A stretch of 64,000 bases of DNA, from the NCBI GenBank assembly GCA_016872115.1, contig VHBC01000002.1:124001-188000 (forward strand). The letters are read 5' to 3'. The position numbers and the translations under genes were made by a program. Positions 44,992 through 53,998 of the stretch are shown here, piece by piece (positions within the stretch are counted from its first letter, which is position 1; each line of letters begins with the position of its first letter). The DNA is from Sphingomonadales bacterium. Lineage in GTDB: Bacteria > Bacteroidota > Bacteroidia > Flavobacteriales_D > Crocinitomicaceae. A model generated the notes under the pieces. That model worked only from the letters and a program-made list of their open reading frames with translations, did no database searches and was not told the DNA's origin.

Positions 44992-46008
44992 ATGAAAAAA
45001 ATTGCGCTGTACCCCTTCGCACTGCTATATGGTGTCGTCATCTGGTTGCGCAACAAATTATTTGATTGGGGAGTACTCGGGAGTTTACCCATTCCAGGAA
45101 AATCCATTTGCATTGGCAATATCGCCGTAGGCGGCACTGGGAAATCGCCACATGTCGCCTACCTTATTGAACAACTTTCGGAGCGCTATTCGATACAAGT
45201 CCTGAGCAGAGGTTACGGTAGAAAGACAAAAGGCTATTTGGAAATCTCAACCAATTCTAGTGCAGCAGAAGTTGGAGACGAACCGCTTATGCTTTTTGAA
45301 CAGTATAATACCAAAGCGCAATTTGCGGTAAGTGAAAATCGAAGATTTGGTATTCAGCAACTCAAAAAACAAAATCCAAATGCCATTATCCTACTCGATG
45401 ACGCTTTTCAGCACCGCTGGATCAAGGCAGGCTTGAATATCGTCTTAAGCACCTATGACAACCCTTTTTGGAAAGATTGCCTCTTGCCAGCTGGCCGCTT
45501 GAGAGAGACTCCAGAAGGCCTCAAAAGAGCTGATGCGCTGGTGATTACAAAGTGTCCGGACTTGAATTCTATTGATGCCCGAGAATTCACTCACATCAGT
45601 GCAAAGTTTGACATTCCTGTATTCTTCTCTGGGTACCGCTACAAGCCATTGCAAGTGCTCACGTATCCGGTTGCCCAAATAAACAAAGCGCTAATAGTGA
45701 GCGCCATCGCTGATCCGAAACAAATCCGTTACGGTTTGCCAAAAACAATGCATTTGGAGCAAATGCATTTTGCGGACCACCATGCCTACACCAAACAGGA
45801 TATCAAAGCTATTCACCATTTTTTTGATACCTTTGCAGATGATAACACAGTGCTTTTCACGACCGCCAAAGACTGGATAAAAATTGCGTCTTTGTTGAGT
45901 GCAAAAGAACAGCAAAAATACCCTTGGTATTTACTTTCTTTTGAACTCGAGTGGCACGATAAAGCCGCATTTAACCAATATATCAGCGCTTATGTTGACG
46001 CAAATTAA
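44992..46008 (+). CDS. lpxK: Tetraacyldisaccharide 4'-kinase
   Basis: Phosphorylates the 4' position of the lipid A disaccharide at the inner membrane. 338 aa. N-terminal membrane-associating helix (about 5-22). P-loop GGTGKSP (47-53) and downstream LLDDAFQHR carry the family's Asp-Asp-Gly-Phe-Gln-His-like motif. The 3' end overlaps the nucleoside phosphorylase start by 17 bases. Confidence 0.95.
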   Translation: MKKIALYPFALLYGVVIWLRNKLFDWGVLGSLPIPGKSICIGNIAVGGTGKSPHVAYLIEQLSERYSIQVLSRGYGRKTKGYLEISTNSSAAEVGDEPLMLFEQYNTKAQFAVSENRRFGIQQLKKQNPNAIILLDDAFQHRWIKAGLNIVLSTYDNPFWKDCLLPAGRLRETPEGLKRADALVITKCPDLNSIDAREFTHISAKFDIPVFFSGYRYKPLQVLTYPVAQINKALIVSAIADPKQIRYGLPKTMHLEQMHFADHHAYTKQDIKAIHHFFDTFADDNTVLFTTAKDWIKIASLLSAKEQQKYPWYLLSFELEWHDKAAFNQYISAYVDAN

Positions 46009-46804
46009 AGAAAGTACTGCATACATTCAGAGCAGAACACAAGTTCAGCCATCAATCGGCATCATTTTAGGCACGGGTCTAGGTGGCTTGGTCAAAGAAA
46101 TTGAGATCATTGACGAGATCAATTACCAAGATATCCCGCATTTCCCTGTTTCAACCGTTGAAAGTCACTCAGGCAAACTCATTTTTGGTCGTATTGGTGG
46201 CAAACATGTTGTTGCCATGCAAGGTCGCTTTCATTATTACGAAGGTTATACCCTCCAACAAGTCACCTTTCCGGTGCGTGTCATGAAACTACTCGGCATT
46301 GAAAAGCTATTTGTGAGCAATGCGTCCGGAGGTGTCAACCCCGATTTTGAAGTGGGTGAAATCATGATCATGAACGACCACATTAATCTGTTCCCGGGCA
46401 ACCCGCTCATCGGTAAAAATATCGATGAACTTGGGCCACGTTTTCCCGACATGAGCGACCCATATGACCAAAAAATGATTGACAAAGCCTGTCAAATTGC
46501 CAAAGATCTTGGTATCCGCGTAGCTGTTGGTTGTTATGCGGGCCTTACCGGCCCTACGCTAGAAACCCCTTCTGAATACAAATATGTTCGCGTCATTGGA
46601 GCCGATGCTGTTGGTATGTCAACCGTTCCTGAAGTTATTGTGGCACGACACATGAGTATTCCTTGTTTCGCTATCTCTATCATTACCGACCTTGGTGTGC
46701 CTGGTAAAATTAAAAAAGTGAGTGTCCAAGATGTGATAGAAGTAGCCAGCAGACAAGAGCCGAAAATGACACAAATCATGAAAGAACTTATTTCTAGTAT
46801 CTAA
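45992..46804 (+). CDS. Purine-nucleoside phosphorylase (trimeric type)
   Basis: 270 aa from the ATG at 45992 (MLTQIKESTAYIQ), which is the family start; a frame extending to 45899 lies inside lpxK. Cleaves inosine/guanosine with phosphate for purine salvage. GIILGTGLGGL (phosphate-binding), SHSGKLIFGR, QGRFHYYEGY, SNASGG, GPTLETPSEY and AVGMSTVPEV motifs are all present. Eukaryote/Bacillus-like trimer family (punA/deoD-like naming varies). Confidence 0.94.
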   Translation: MLTQIKESTAYIQSRTQVQPSIGIILGTGLGGLVKEIEIIDEINYQDIPHFPVSTVESHSGKLIFGRIGGKHVVAMQGRFHYYEGYTLQQVTFPVRVMKLLGIEKLFVSNASGGVNPDFEVGEIMIMNDHINLFPGNPLIGKNIDELGPRFPDMSDPYDQKMIDKACQIAKDLGIRVAVGCYAGLTGPTLETPSEYKYVRVIGADAVGMSTVPEVIVARHMSIPCFAISIITDLGVPGKIKKVSVQDVIEVASRQEPKMTQIMKELISSI

Positions 46805-46815
46805 AATACACTGGT

Positions 46816-48273
46816 ATGGAAGATTCTCTCAGAGCGCGCTATGAGGTTGTCATTGGACTCGAAGTCCATGCACAACTTCTCACTGAAACCAAAGCCTATT
46901 CCGCAGACCTCAATGCTTATGGTTCTGCGCCCAATACAAATATTAGCGCCATTACCCTTGGGCATCCGGGTACCTTACCCGTTATGAACCGCAAGACCAT
47001 AGACTTTGCCATTAGACTCGGGCTTGCTTGCGGTTGCCAAATTGCACCCAATCAGCATTTTGCACGTAAAAATTACTTTTATCCAGATTTACCTAAAGGT
47101 TATCAAATTACACAAGATACGACCCCAATTTGTACGGGCGGTCAAATTCTTATCCGTACCGAAGATGGCCAACACAAACTAATTGGGCTCACCAGAATCC
47201 ATATGGAAGAAGACGCTGGTAAAAGCATACACGATGTCGATGTATTTGATACGCTCGTTGACCTCAACCGCGCGGGAACGCCGTTACTTGAAATTGTTTC
47301 CGAACCCGATCTTCGCTCCTCCACAGAAGCCTATAATTATCTTACCGAGGTTCGCAAACTACTACGCTACCTCGATATCTGTGATGGCAATATGGAAGAG
47401 GGCTCTATGCGCTGCGATGCCAATGTTTCTGTACGCCTTGTTGGCGCCAAAGATTTTGGAACAAAAGTGGAGGTCAAAAACATGAACTCTATTCGCAATG
47501 TACAACGTGCTATCGAGTTTGAAGTGAACCGTCAAATCGAAGCGCTCGAAAATGGACAAACACTTGTACAAGAAACACGCGGTTTTGACGCGCTAAAAGG
47601 TATTACAATCTCCATGCGCACTAAAGAAGCGGCTAACGACTACCGCTATTTCCCAGAACCTGACCTTCCGCCCATTCACGTCAGTACGGAACATATTGCC
47701 CACATCGCTGCAAAAATGCCCGCACTGCCCAATGCCCTATTTGAGCGCTACACAAAAACATACGGATTGAGCGAATACGATGCCTACAACATCACTGATC
47801 AGAAAGGTTTGGCACTCTATTACGAAGGCCTCATATCACACACCAAAAACTATAAAGCCGCCGCAAATTGGCTGATGGGAGAAATCAAATCATACCTAAA
47901 CGAACAAGGTATTGATATCACGGCGTTTCCATTAGCACCAGGCCGCATTGCAGCACTTATAGACCTCATCGATGCAGGTAAAATTTCCAATTCTATAGCT
48001 GCCCAACGCGTATTTCCCGAATTGTTCAAAAGCGAGCAAAGCCCACTGGAAATTGCCGAGTCGCTTAATCTTTTACAAAGTTCTGACAGCAATGTCATTG
48101 AGGGATTCATTGCCGAGGTCATTAGACGCAACCCCAACGAGGTAGAACGCTACAAAAATGGAGAAAAGCAACTCATCGGCTTCTTCATGGGACAACTCAT
48201 GAAAGTATCTGGCGGAAAAGCAGATCCAAAGGCGTCAAATGCGTTACTCAGACAAAAACTAGAAGCCCAATGA
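46816..48273 (+). CDS. gatB: Asp-tRNA(Asn)/Glu-tRNA(Gln) amidotransferase subunit B
   Basis: Transamidates Glu-tRNA(Gln) or Asp-tRNA(Asn), with GatA and GatC. 485 aa. Signature YEVVIGLEVHAQL (residues 9-21), the FYPDLPKGYQIT block, RIHMEEDAGKSIHD, CDANVSVR and KNMNSIRNV. The C-terminal YqeY-like tail (about 330-485) ends GGKADPKASNALLRQKL. gatA and gatC are not in the window. Confidence 0.96.
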   Translation: MEDSLRARYEVVIGLEVHAQLLTETKAYSADLNAYGSAPNTNISAITLGHPGTLPVMNRKTIDFAIRLGLACGCQIAPNQHFARKNYFYPDLPKGYQITQDTTPICTGGQILIRTEDGQHKLIGLTRIHMEEDAGKSIHDVDVFDTLVDLNRAGTPLLEIVSEPDLRSSTEAYNYLTEVRKLLRYLDICDGNMEEGSMRCDANVSVRLVGAKDFGTKVEVKNMNSIRNVQRAIEFEVNRQIEALENGQTLVQETRGFDALKGITISMRTKEAANDYRYFPEPDLPPIHVSTEHIAHIAAKMPALPNALFERYTKTYGLSEYDAYNITDQKGLALYYEGLISHTKNYKAAANWLMGEIKSYLNEQGIDITAFPLAPGRIAALIDLIDAGKISNSIAAQRVFPELFKSEQSPLEIAESLNLLQSSDSNVIEGFIAEVIRRNPNEVERYKNGEKQLIGFFMGQLMKVSGGKADPKASNALLRQKLEAQ

Positions 48274-49457
48274 CAGCAACTTGGTCGCGACGTCAAATTT
48301 CAATCCTAGTTGGTGTTTTACTTGCCATACTCGCCGTCATTTGGTGGGTTTCCAGAAGTGAACTCGAGAAAAATGGTTTAGATGAAAATGTATTCGTTCG
48401 TGGTCAAATTAAAGGCGCAGGTGGCCTTCAGTTGTTTTTAGAAGCACCCAGTGACCGCGGTACCATTTCCGTTGCTCAGACAGAAATTGAAGAAGATGGT
48501 AGCTTTGAATTACCGGCCAATATTCCCGGATTAGGTATCTACAATCTCAGACTTTCTGATCTCAAGGGCAGTATGTTATGGCTTCCTCTGCAGCCCAAAG
48601 ATGAACTGAATGTTCGTTGTAAAATCGAGAATTTCGGCTTTCAGCCGGGCATCAAAGGCGTTCCTTGGGCTAATGCTTATGCGCAACTCATGCAGGCCAC
48701 TCAAAATTTTGAAAACACACAAAAACAACTCCAAACAAATGAGCGAGGCCTCAGTCAAGATGCCATACAACAGGCATATACTTTGGCCAAAAACAATTAC
48801 GAAACTTTCTGTGTAAAAGCAATTCTTCGTGATTTTAAAAGCCCCCTCAATATCATGCTCAGCATGAATTTACTCCCGACAACCGGTTTCGAAGATTGGA
48901 ATAGCTCCCACCTTAACGTGCTTGAAAAACTCAGCACCGCTTATGCCAAATACTACGCTGGTCAGCCAGCTAGCAACAACATGCAAGCGCAATACCAACA
49001 AATTGAAGATGCATTTTTTGCTTATACGCAAATGACAAACGGTAGCATGCCGGCTCCTTCGATAGCCCTGCCAGGTCCGGACGGCGTCACTCGAAATCTG
49101 AACGCGCTAAAAGGAAAATATGTCCTTATCGATTTTTGGGCTTCTTGGTGTGGCCCTTGTAAAAATGAAATGCCAAATGTAGTGGCTCTTTATAAAAAAT
49201 ACAAAAGCAAGGGCTTCACAATTTTTAGTGTTTCCCTAGACGAAGATCCGTCTAAATGGAAAGAAGCCATTCAAACTTGGGGAATGATATGGCCTGATCA
49301 CGTCAGCGATCTCAAAGGCTGGAAATCCGATCTGCCTCAGCGCTTTCAATTCGACGGCATTCCATATACAGTCCTATTGAATCCGGAAGGTAAAATCATT
49401 GGAACCAATCTACGCGGACAAAAACTCCAAGATAAATTAGCCACTATTTTTAAATGA
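48270..49457 (+). CDS. Membrane-anchored TlpA-like thiol-disulfide oxidoreductase (first copy)
   Basis: 395 aa. A single N-terminal transmembrane helix (about 10-28). A DUF4369-like beta domain (about 35-150) and a helical linker precede a TlpA/ResA thioredoxin domain (about 258-395). Active site WCGPC in FWASWCGPCKNEMPN. The cis-Pro segment is GIPYTVL. It would act at the envelope on cysteine-containing substrates. It overlaps gatB by 4 bases, and the following gene shares the whole C-terminal layout. Confidence 0.88.
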   Translation: MTATWSRRQISILVGVLLAILAVIWWVSRSELEKNGLDENVFVRGQIKGAGGLQLFLEAPSDRGTISVAQTEIEEDGSFELPANIPGLGIYNLRLSDLKGSMLWLPLQPKDELNVRCKIENFGFQPGIKGVPWANAYAQLMQATQNFENTQKQLQTNERGLSQDAIQQAYTLAKNNYETFCVKAILRDFKSPLNIMLSMNLLPTTGFEDWNSSHLNVLEKLSTAYAKYYAGQPASNNMQAQYQQIEDAFFAYTQMTNGSMPAPSIALPGPDGVTRNLNALKGKYVLIDFWASWCGPCKNEMPNVVALYKKYKSKGFTIFSVSLDEDPSKWKEAIQTWGMIWPDHVSDLKGWKSDLPQRFQFDGIPYTVLLNPEGKIIGTNLRGQKLQDKLATIFK

Positions 49458-49458
49458 T

Positions 49459-50565
49459 ATGAAAAAATTGCTACTTCTTCTAAGCCTACTTCCGCAATTT
49501 ATTGCAGCTCAGGGCTTTGATTTTCATCTAAGCGGGCAAATTTTTTCTAGTGGAGCAGACTCCGTTTATTTGTCTCAACAATTCGGATCTGCTTTCAAAG
49601 ACTACGCAGCGGCACCAATAAAAGGAAATGGGACTTTCAACATGATGGGTCCTATTCCGGGACCAGATTATTACCTATTGCGCATAGGACAAAACAACTT
49701 GCATGTCGTTATTAGAGACAGCTCAAAAATTCAAATTTTTGGCGACGGTAGAAACTTAGGTCAATTTTGCAACTTCGTCAATTCAGAGGAGTCAAGGCAA
49801 ATGCATGAATATGTAGTACTGACCTCAACTTGGAGACAAAAAGCTGATTCTGCGCTGGCTGCTATTAAAGCCGACCAAAGTCAAGAGGCACGCATCAATG
49901 CCTACATGACAGATGCTTTTAGTCAGTACCAAACTGCTCTACAAAGTTTTGTCGGGATGTACCCTCATTCTGCTGCGCTCATATTACCGTTAAGCGGAAT
50001 TCAAATAGACCAGGATTTTGCATCATATGAAAAACTCATTATTCCCTTGTACCAGAGTTTTCCGCAGAGTGCAATAGTCCAAAATCTATATGGTAACTAC
50101 AATAACAAAAAACAACAAATCGAGGCGGCAAATCCGTTTGCCAGAGGAAAACAAGTTCCGGACTTTACCGAACTACGCACCGACGGCAAGAAATCGATGA
50201 AATTATCTGATCTTCGTGGTCAGGTTGTTTTACTGGACTTTTGGGCTTCTTGGTGCGGTCCTTGCCGGGCAGAAAATCCGAATGTGGTCAAGAATTATCA
50301 GAAATATAAAGACGCAGGTTTCACCGTCATGAGTGTCTCATTAGACTCCAACAAAGACAAATGGCTTGCAGCTATCCAAGCAGATCAACTCATTTGGCCT
50401 AATCACGTCAGTGACCTGGGCGGTTGGAATAGCAAAGTGGCCAAACTGTATGGCGTACAATCCATACCTTTTACCGTATTAATTGATAAAGACGGCAAAG
50501 TCATTGCCACCAATCTCAGAGGTGCGGCACTCGAACAAACCTTGCAGCAAATTTTTGGTTTTTGA
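49459..50565 (+). CDS. Secreted TlpA-like thiol-disulfide oxidoreductase (second copy)
   Basis: 368 aa. Cleavable signal peptide (MKKLLLLLSLLPQFIAAQG) instead of the anchor of the previous gene. DUF4369-like domain (about 25-140), linker, then thioredoxin domain with FWASWCGPCRAENPN. The block following (SVSLD...IWPNHVSDLGGW, SIPFTVL, TNLRG) matches the first copy closely, so the two are a tandem duplication. The stop overlaps the next ATG by one base (TGATG). Confidence 0.88.
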   Translation: MKKLLLLLSLLPQFIAAQGFDFHLSGQIFSSGADSVYLSQQFGSAFKDYAAAPIKGNGTFNMMGPIPGPDYYLLRIGQNNLHVVIRDSSKIQIFGDGRNLGQFCNFVNSEESRQMHEYVVLTSTWRQKADSALAAIKADQSQEARINAYMTDAFSQYQTALQSFVGMYPHSAALILPLSGIQIDQDFASYEKLIIPLYQSFPQSAIVQNLYGNYNNKKQQIEAANPFARGKQVPDFTELRTDGKKSMKLSDLRGQVVLLDFWASWCGPCRAENPNVVKNYQKYKDAGFTVMSVSLDSNKDKWLAAIQADQLIWPNHVSDLGGWNSKVAKLYGVQSIPFTVLIDKDGKVIATNLRGAALEQTLQQIFGF

Positions 50566-51344
50566 TGAGCCACCCAAGTAAATATCACTATTTCGTCTCG
50601 GACCTTCACTTAGGTGCCCCCGATCAAGCGTCTAGCAAAGCGCGCGAACGCGCTTTTGTGGCCTGGCTTGAGCACATTTCTGGTTCTGCAAAAGCAATTT
50701 ACCTCATGGGGGATATCTTTGATTTTTGGTTCGAATACAAAACAGTGATCCCAAAAGGTTATTCCCGGTTGTTTGGTAAATTAGCTGAGCTCTCGGACAA
50801 AGGCATCGAATTGCACTTTTTCAAAGGAAACCACGATATGTGGGTCAAAGATTACTTTGAAAAAGAACTTGGCATACAAATTCACACTAATGAATATGTA
50901 TTTTCCGCTAATGGAAAATCATTTTATCTACACCACGGTGATGGCTTAGGTCCCGGAGACTACAAATACAAATTACTCAAACGTTTTTTCAGAAGTAGCG
51001 GTTGTCAATGGTTATTTGCGAGATTACATCCTAATTTTGGTATTGGCTTGGCTTCTTTATTATCCTTAAGAAGTAGGGCAAAAGGAGGTAAAAAAGATGC
51101 CATTTATACGGGTCCGTCGGCTGAATGGCTTTTTCAATATGTGCAAAATTACAGTCGGCAAGCGCCTCACGATTTCTATATTTTTGGTCACCGTCACCTA
51201 CCACTCTTTCTGAAAACGGAAAACGCACTTTATCTCAATACCGGTGACTGGTTGCGTTATTTTACTTTTGCGCGTTTCGATGGCGAACAGCTTGAATTGT
51301 TACAATGGCAAAACAACACGATTCAAAATTATGAATTCGAGTAA
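50565..51344 (+). CDS. UDP-2,3-diacylglucosamine diphosphatase-like metallophosphoesterase
   Basis: 259 aa from the ATG at 50565. Hydrolyses UDP-2,3-diacylglucosamine to lipid X in lipid A synthesis (LpxH role). Calcineurin-type metal motifs: DLHLG (about 10-14), GDIFDFW (about 44-50), GNHDMW (about 81-86), HHGDGLG (about 117-123) and GHRHLP near 201. Together with lpxA, C, D and K it covers most of the early lipid A route; lpxB is not in the window. Calling it lpxH is probable but other phosphoesterases share the fold. Confidence 0.88.
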   Translation: MSHPSKYHYFVSDLHLGAPDQASSKARERAFVAWLEHISGSAKAIYLMGDIFDFWFEYKTVIPKGYSRLFGKLAELSDKGIELHFFKGNHDMWVKDYFEKELGIQIHTNEYVFSANGKSFYLHHGDGLGPGDYKYKLLKRFFRSSGCQWLFARLHPNFGIGLASLLSLRSRAKGGKKDAIYTGPSAEWLFQYVQNYSRQAPHDFYIFGHRHLPLFLKTENALYLNTGDWLRYFTFARFDGEQLELLQWQNNTIQNYEFE

Positions 51345-51774
51345 AATCCTAGGTTTTTGGCCAACGGTTCACTTAGCCCAATTGCCTCAAATAGCCAAAG
51401 AAATCTGGTCGCATCTACCCCAACCTGGTCTTATTTGCCTTCGAGCAGAAATGGGGTCTGGTAAAACAACCTTAGTCAAGAATTTATTAGCGCAAGTTCA
51501 AATCGAACACTTTGAGGGGTCGCCTACATTTTCAATTGTTCAGCCTTATGTGTCTCCAATCAAAGGTCCAATTTATCACTTAGATTGCTATCGAATAGAA
51601 AATACAGCAGAAATACCTAACCTTGGGTTAGAAGAACTCCTCGACGAAAACGCCTACTTTTTTATTGAGTGGGCAGAAAATATTACAGAAATCCTTCCTA
51701 ATCAGCACTTTTGGCTGTATATTCGTTCCAATGCCGACCAAAGTCGGGAAATTACCCTATGCCATGACCACTGA
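51331..51774 (+). CDS. tsaE: tRNA threonylcarbamoyladenosine (t6A) biosynthesis ATPase
   Basis: 147 aa from the ATG at 51331 (MNSSKILGFW); a longer frame into the phosphoesterase gene is rejected. ATPase partner of TsaB/TsaD in t6A37 formation. P-loop GSGKTTLVK (about 37-45), the SPTFSIVQPY switch, YHLDCYRI (Walker B-like), and FIEWAENI. Overlaps the start of ald by 11 bases and the upstream gene by 14. Confidence 0.94.
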   Translation: MNSSKILGFWPTVHLAQLPQIAKEIWSHLPQPGLICLRAEMGSGKTTLVKNLLAQVQIEHFEGSPTFSIVQPYVSPIKGPIYHLDCYRIENTAEIPNLGLEELLDENAYFFIEWAENITEILPNQHFWLYIRSNADQSREITLCHDH

Positions 51775-52984
51775 TCCACACTTGCTCAAAACCCTGATCC
51801 AACAAGGAGCTCTTTTGCCCAAAGAAGATCTATTAGAAGTTCGCCATAAAAAAGGCAAACTCCTGATTGGCATTCCGAAAGAAACATCCTTTCAAGAACG
51901 CAGGGTTGCCCTTGTTCCCGAAGCAGTTGGCTTATTGGTTGCTAATGGCCACGAAGTACTCGTCGAGAGCAAAGCCGGAGAAGGCGCACATTTCACAGAC
52001 AACGAATACAGCGAGGCTGGAGCGCAAATTATTTACGACCAAAAGGGTGTTTACCAATCTGATATCATTTTGAAAGTTGCGCCGCCATCCGAACAAGAAT
52101 TGGATCTCATGCCCGGTAACCAAACTTTTATTTCGGCACTTCAACTCTCTAGCCAACCCAAGGAAATCTTACAGCAACTCAGTACTAAAAAAATCACTGC
52201 AATTGCCTGGGACTACATCCGAGACGAAGAAGGTGTATTCTCTATTGTCCGAACCATGAGCGAAATTGCTGGAACAACCTCTGTCTTAGTTGCTGGCGAG
52301 CTACTTTCTTCATTTTCAGAAGGTAAAGGGCTCATGTTAGGCGGAATTGCAGGTGTTCAACCCACTGAAATTGTGGTGCTTGGTGCCGGAACCGTTGGTG
52401 AATTTGCCACAAGAGCTGCATTGGGGCTGGGTGCTTCCGTCAAAATATTTGATAATTCACTCTCCAGATTGCGTCGCTTACAAAACGACTTAGGTCAGCG
52501 CGTTTTTACCTCGGTCTTACAACCAAAAGTTCTCGCTAAAGCGGTAAGACGTGCCGACGTCGTCATTGGCGCATTGCGTTCTTCAATTGGTCGAACACCT
52601 TGTGTTGTAAGCGAAGAAATGATCGCACAAATGAAGCCAGGTTCTGTAGTTCTTGATATCAGTATTGACCAAGGTGGTTGTTTTGAAACTTCGCGCATCA
52701 CCAATCATAGCGAACCAACTTTTGTAAAGAATGGCGTCACACACTACTGTGTTCCAAACATAGCTTCGCGTGTTTCTCGGACTGCCTCCTTTGCACTTTC
52801 CAATACACTTTCACCGTTGTTACTCGAAATGGGAGAAAGAGGTGGCGTACCCGAACTAATTAGAACGCATGCCGGATTCAGAAACGGCGTCTATATGTTC
52901 AGAGGAATTTTAACCAATGAAGTACTAGGCAAAGTATTTGACCTGCAATATAAAGACATCCATTTGCTGTTACCCGGAATCTAA
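51764..52984 (+). CDS. ald: Alanine dehydrogenase
   Basis: NAD-dependent alanine/pyruvate interconversion. 406 aa from the ATG at 51764. About 33 extra residues precede the usual start (LLIGIPKETSFQERRVALVPEAV), a feature shared with other Flavobacteriia members as I recall. NAD-binding GAGTVGEFATRAALGLGA (about 212). Catalytic His/Asp region (HYCVPNIASRVSRTAS, about 330) present. The 3' base overlaps the next gene's ATG. Confidence 0.93.
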   Translation: MTTDPHLLKTLIQQGALLPKEDLLEVRHKKGKLLIGIPKETSFQERRVALVPEAVGLLVANGHEVLVESKAGEGAHFTDNEYSEAGAQIIYDQKGVYQSDIILKVAPPSEQELDLMPGNQTFISALQLSSQPKEILQQLSTKKITAIAWDYIRDEEGVFSIVRTMSEIAGTTSVLVAGELLSSFSEGKGLMLGGIAGVQPTEIVVLGAGTVGEFATRAALGLGASVKIFDNSLSRLRRLQNDLGQRVFTSVLQPKVLAKAVRRADVVIGALRSSIGRTPCVVSEEMIAQMKPGSVVLDISIDQGGCFETSRITNHSEPTFVKNGVTHYCVPNIASRVSRTASFALSNTLSPLLLEMGERGGVPELIRTHAGFRNGVYMFRGILTNEVLGKVFDLQYKDIHLLLPGI

Positions 52985-53448
52985 TGGCGCTACTTCAAGC
53001 ACTGAATTTACCGAAAGCTGCTCTCAAATTAAATAGCAAGGCAGGGCGAATTTATATCCATTGCCTGCTCAGAAAAAAACCAATTGTTCTTACGCCAGAA
53101 GAATGGGTAAGGCAGCACCTCATCGCTTACTTACACCATCATTTAGGTTACCCAATGGAAAAAATGGCCATTGAAAAAGAAATTCAATTCGATGGATTTA
53201 TCAGGCGCTGGGATTTAGTTGTTTTTGACCAAGCATTTCAGGCCCATATATTACTTGAATGTAAGGCACCGCAAATACCAATTTCTCATGAAGTGTTCAT
53301 GCAAATAGCAAACTATCAGTCTAAAATTCAAGCGCCATTCTTAATTCTGAGCAATGGCTTAACGCATTTAATTTACCAAGTCAACTTTGAGCAGAAAATT
53401 TTAGAACTGCAAACTGAATTTCCAAAATCTCCAAATAAAAAGGCCTAG
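52984..53448 (+). CDS. Orphan HsdR N-terminal-like PD-(D/E)xK protein
   Basis: 154 aa. Resembles the N-terminal domain of type I restriction HsdR (HSDR_N_2) with no helicase or other hsd genes nearby. PD-(D/E)xK residues are visible: RRWDLVVFD then ILLECKAP, with IANYQSKIQAPFLILSNG after. VRQHLIAYLHHHLGYP is the family's usual helix. Common as a solitary gene in Bacteroidota; function unknown, possibly a nucleic-acid-binding nuclease. Overlaps the convergent DUF4924 gene by 4 bases. Confidence 0.75.
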   Translation: MALLQALNLPKAALKLNSKAGRIYIHCLLRKKPIVLTPEEWVRQHLIAYLHHHLGYPMEKMAIEKEIQFDGFIRRWDLVVFDQAFQAHILLECKAPQIPISHEVFMQIANYQSKIQAPFLILSNGLTHLIYQVNFEQKILELQTEFPKSPNKKA

Positions 53449-53996
53449 TTCTGCACAAAATTGAGCTCGCCAGCGCGCATTCGCTTATACTGCTGTGATA
53501 AATAAGCCAATTGAATCCTAAATAAGTCTAATGCTGCCTCGGTTTCTGGGCTTATTTCCTGTTTTTTCATTTTTAGCTGCAACTTCATAAACATAGCATG
53601 CAGGAGCACTTCTACATCATGTCTGTTGGGCATATTGGATTTGACCTTGAAGGCCTGAAGCGCTTCATTGGCGTGTTCACATAAACCTTTGTATTTTTCG
53701 TCGTTGAGTATAGTCAAGAGCGTGTTGTGCAAATAGATGAGCTCTACTAATATCTCATCGACATGTTCAATATGACCATCTTTGAGCAGCCCTCTTTGTT
53801 GCATTTCCGAAATAATTTGTTCGTACCATTGCAGCTGTTCAAGACCTTGCTTTGGATCTTGAAATGCAGGGGCAATAAGTTGTTGATCGATCAGGTCTAG
53901 GTTGAAATCAAGGGTGCGAATCATTGCCTCAATTTGATAAAGATAAAGCACGTACTCGGCTACATTTTCGGATTGGAGCGCAGGATTTGGCTTCAT
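53445..53996 (-). CDS. DUF4924 family protein
   Basis: 183 aa, predicted all-alpha cytoplasmic protein without signal or transmembrane segment. The start NVAEYVLYLYQIEAMIRTLD and the interior LVELIYLHNTLL match the DUF4924 family of Bacteroidota as I recall it. No catalytic motif. Follows the Skp-like gene after two bases on the minus strand. Function unknown. Confidence 0.7.
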   Translation of the reverse strand: MKPNPALQSENVAEYVLYLYQIEAMIRTLDFNLDLIDQQLIAPAFQDPKQGLEQLQWYEQIISEMQQRGLLKDGHIEHVDEILVELIYLHNTLLTILNDEKYKGLCEHANEALQAFKVKSNMPNRHDVEVLLHAMFMKLQLKMKKQEISPETEAALDLFRIQLAYLSQQYKRMRAGELNFVQN

Positions 53997-53998
53997 AT

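Noticed and set aside
52984-53448. Restriction-modification system suggested by the HsdR_N-like gene
   Set aside because: No methyltransferase, specificity or motor subunit is present. The neighbours are ald and DUF4924.
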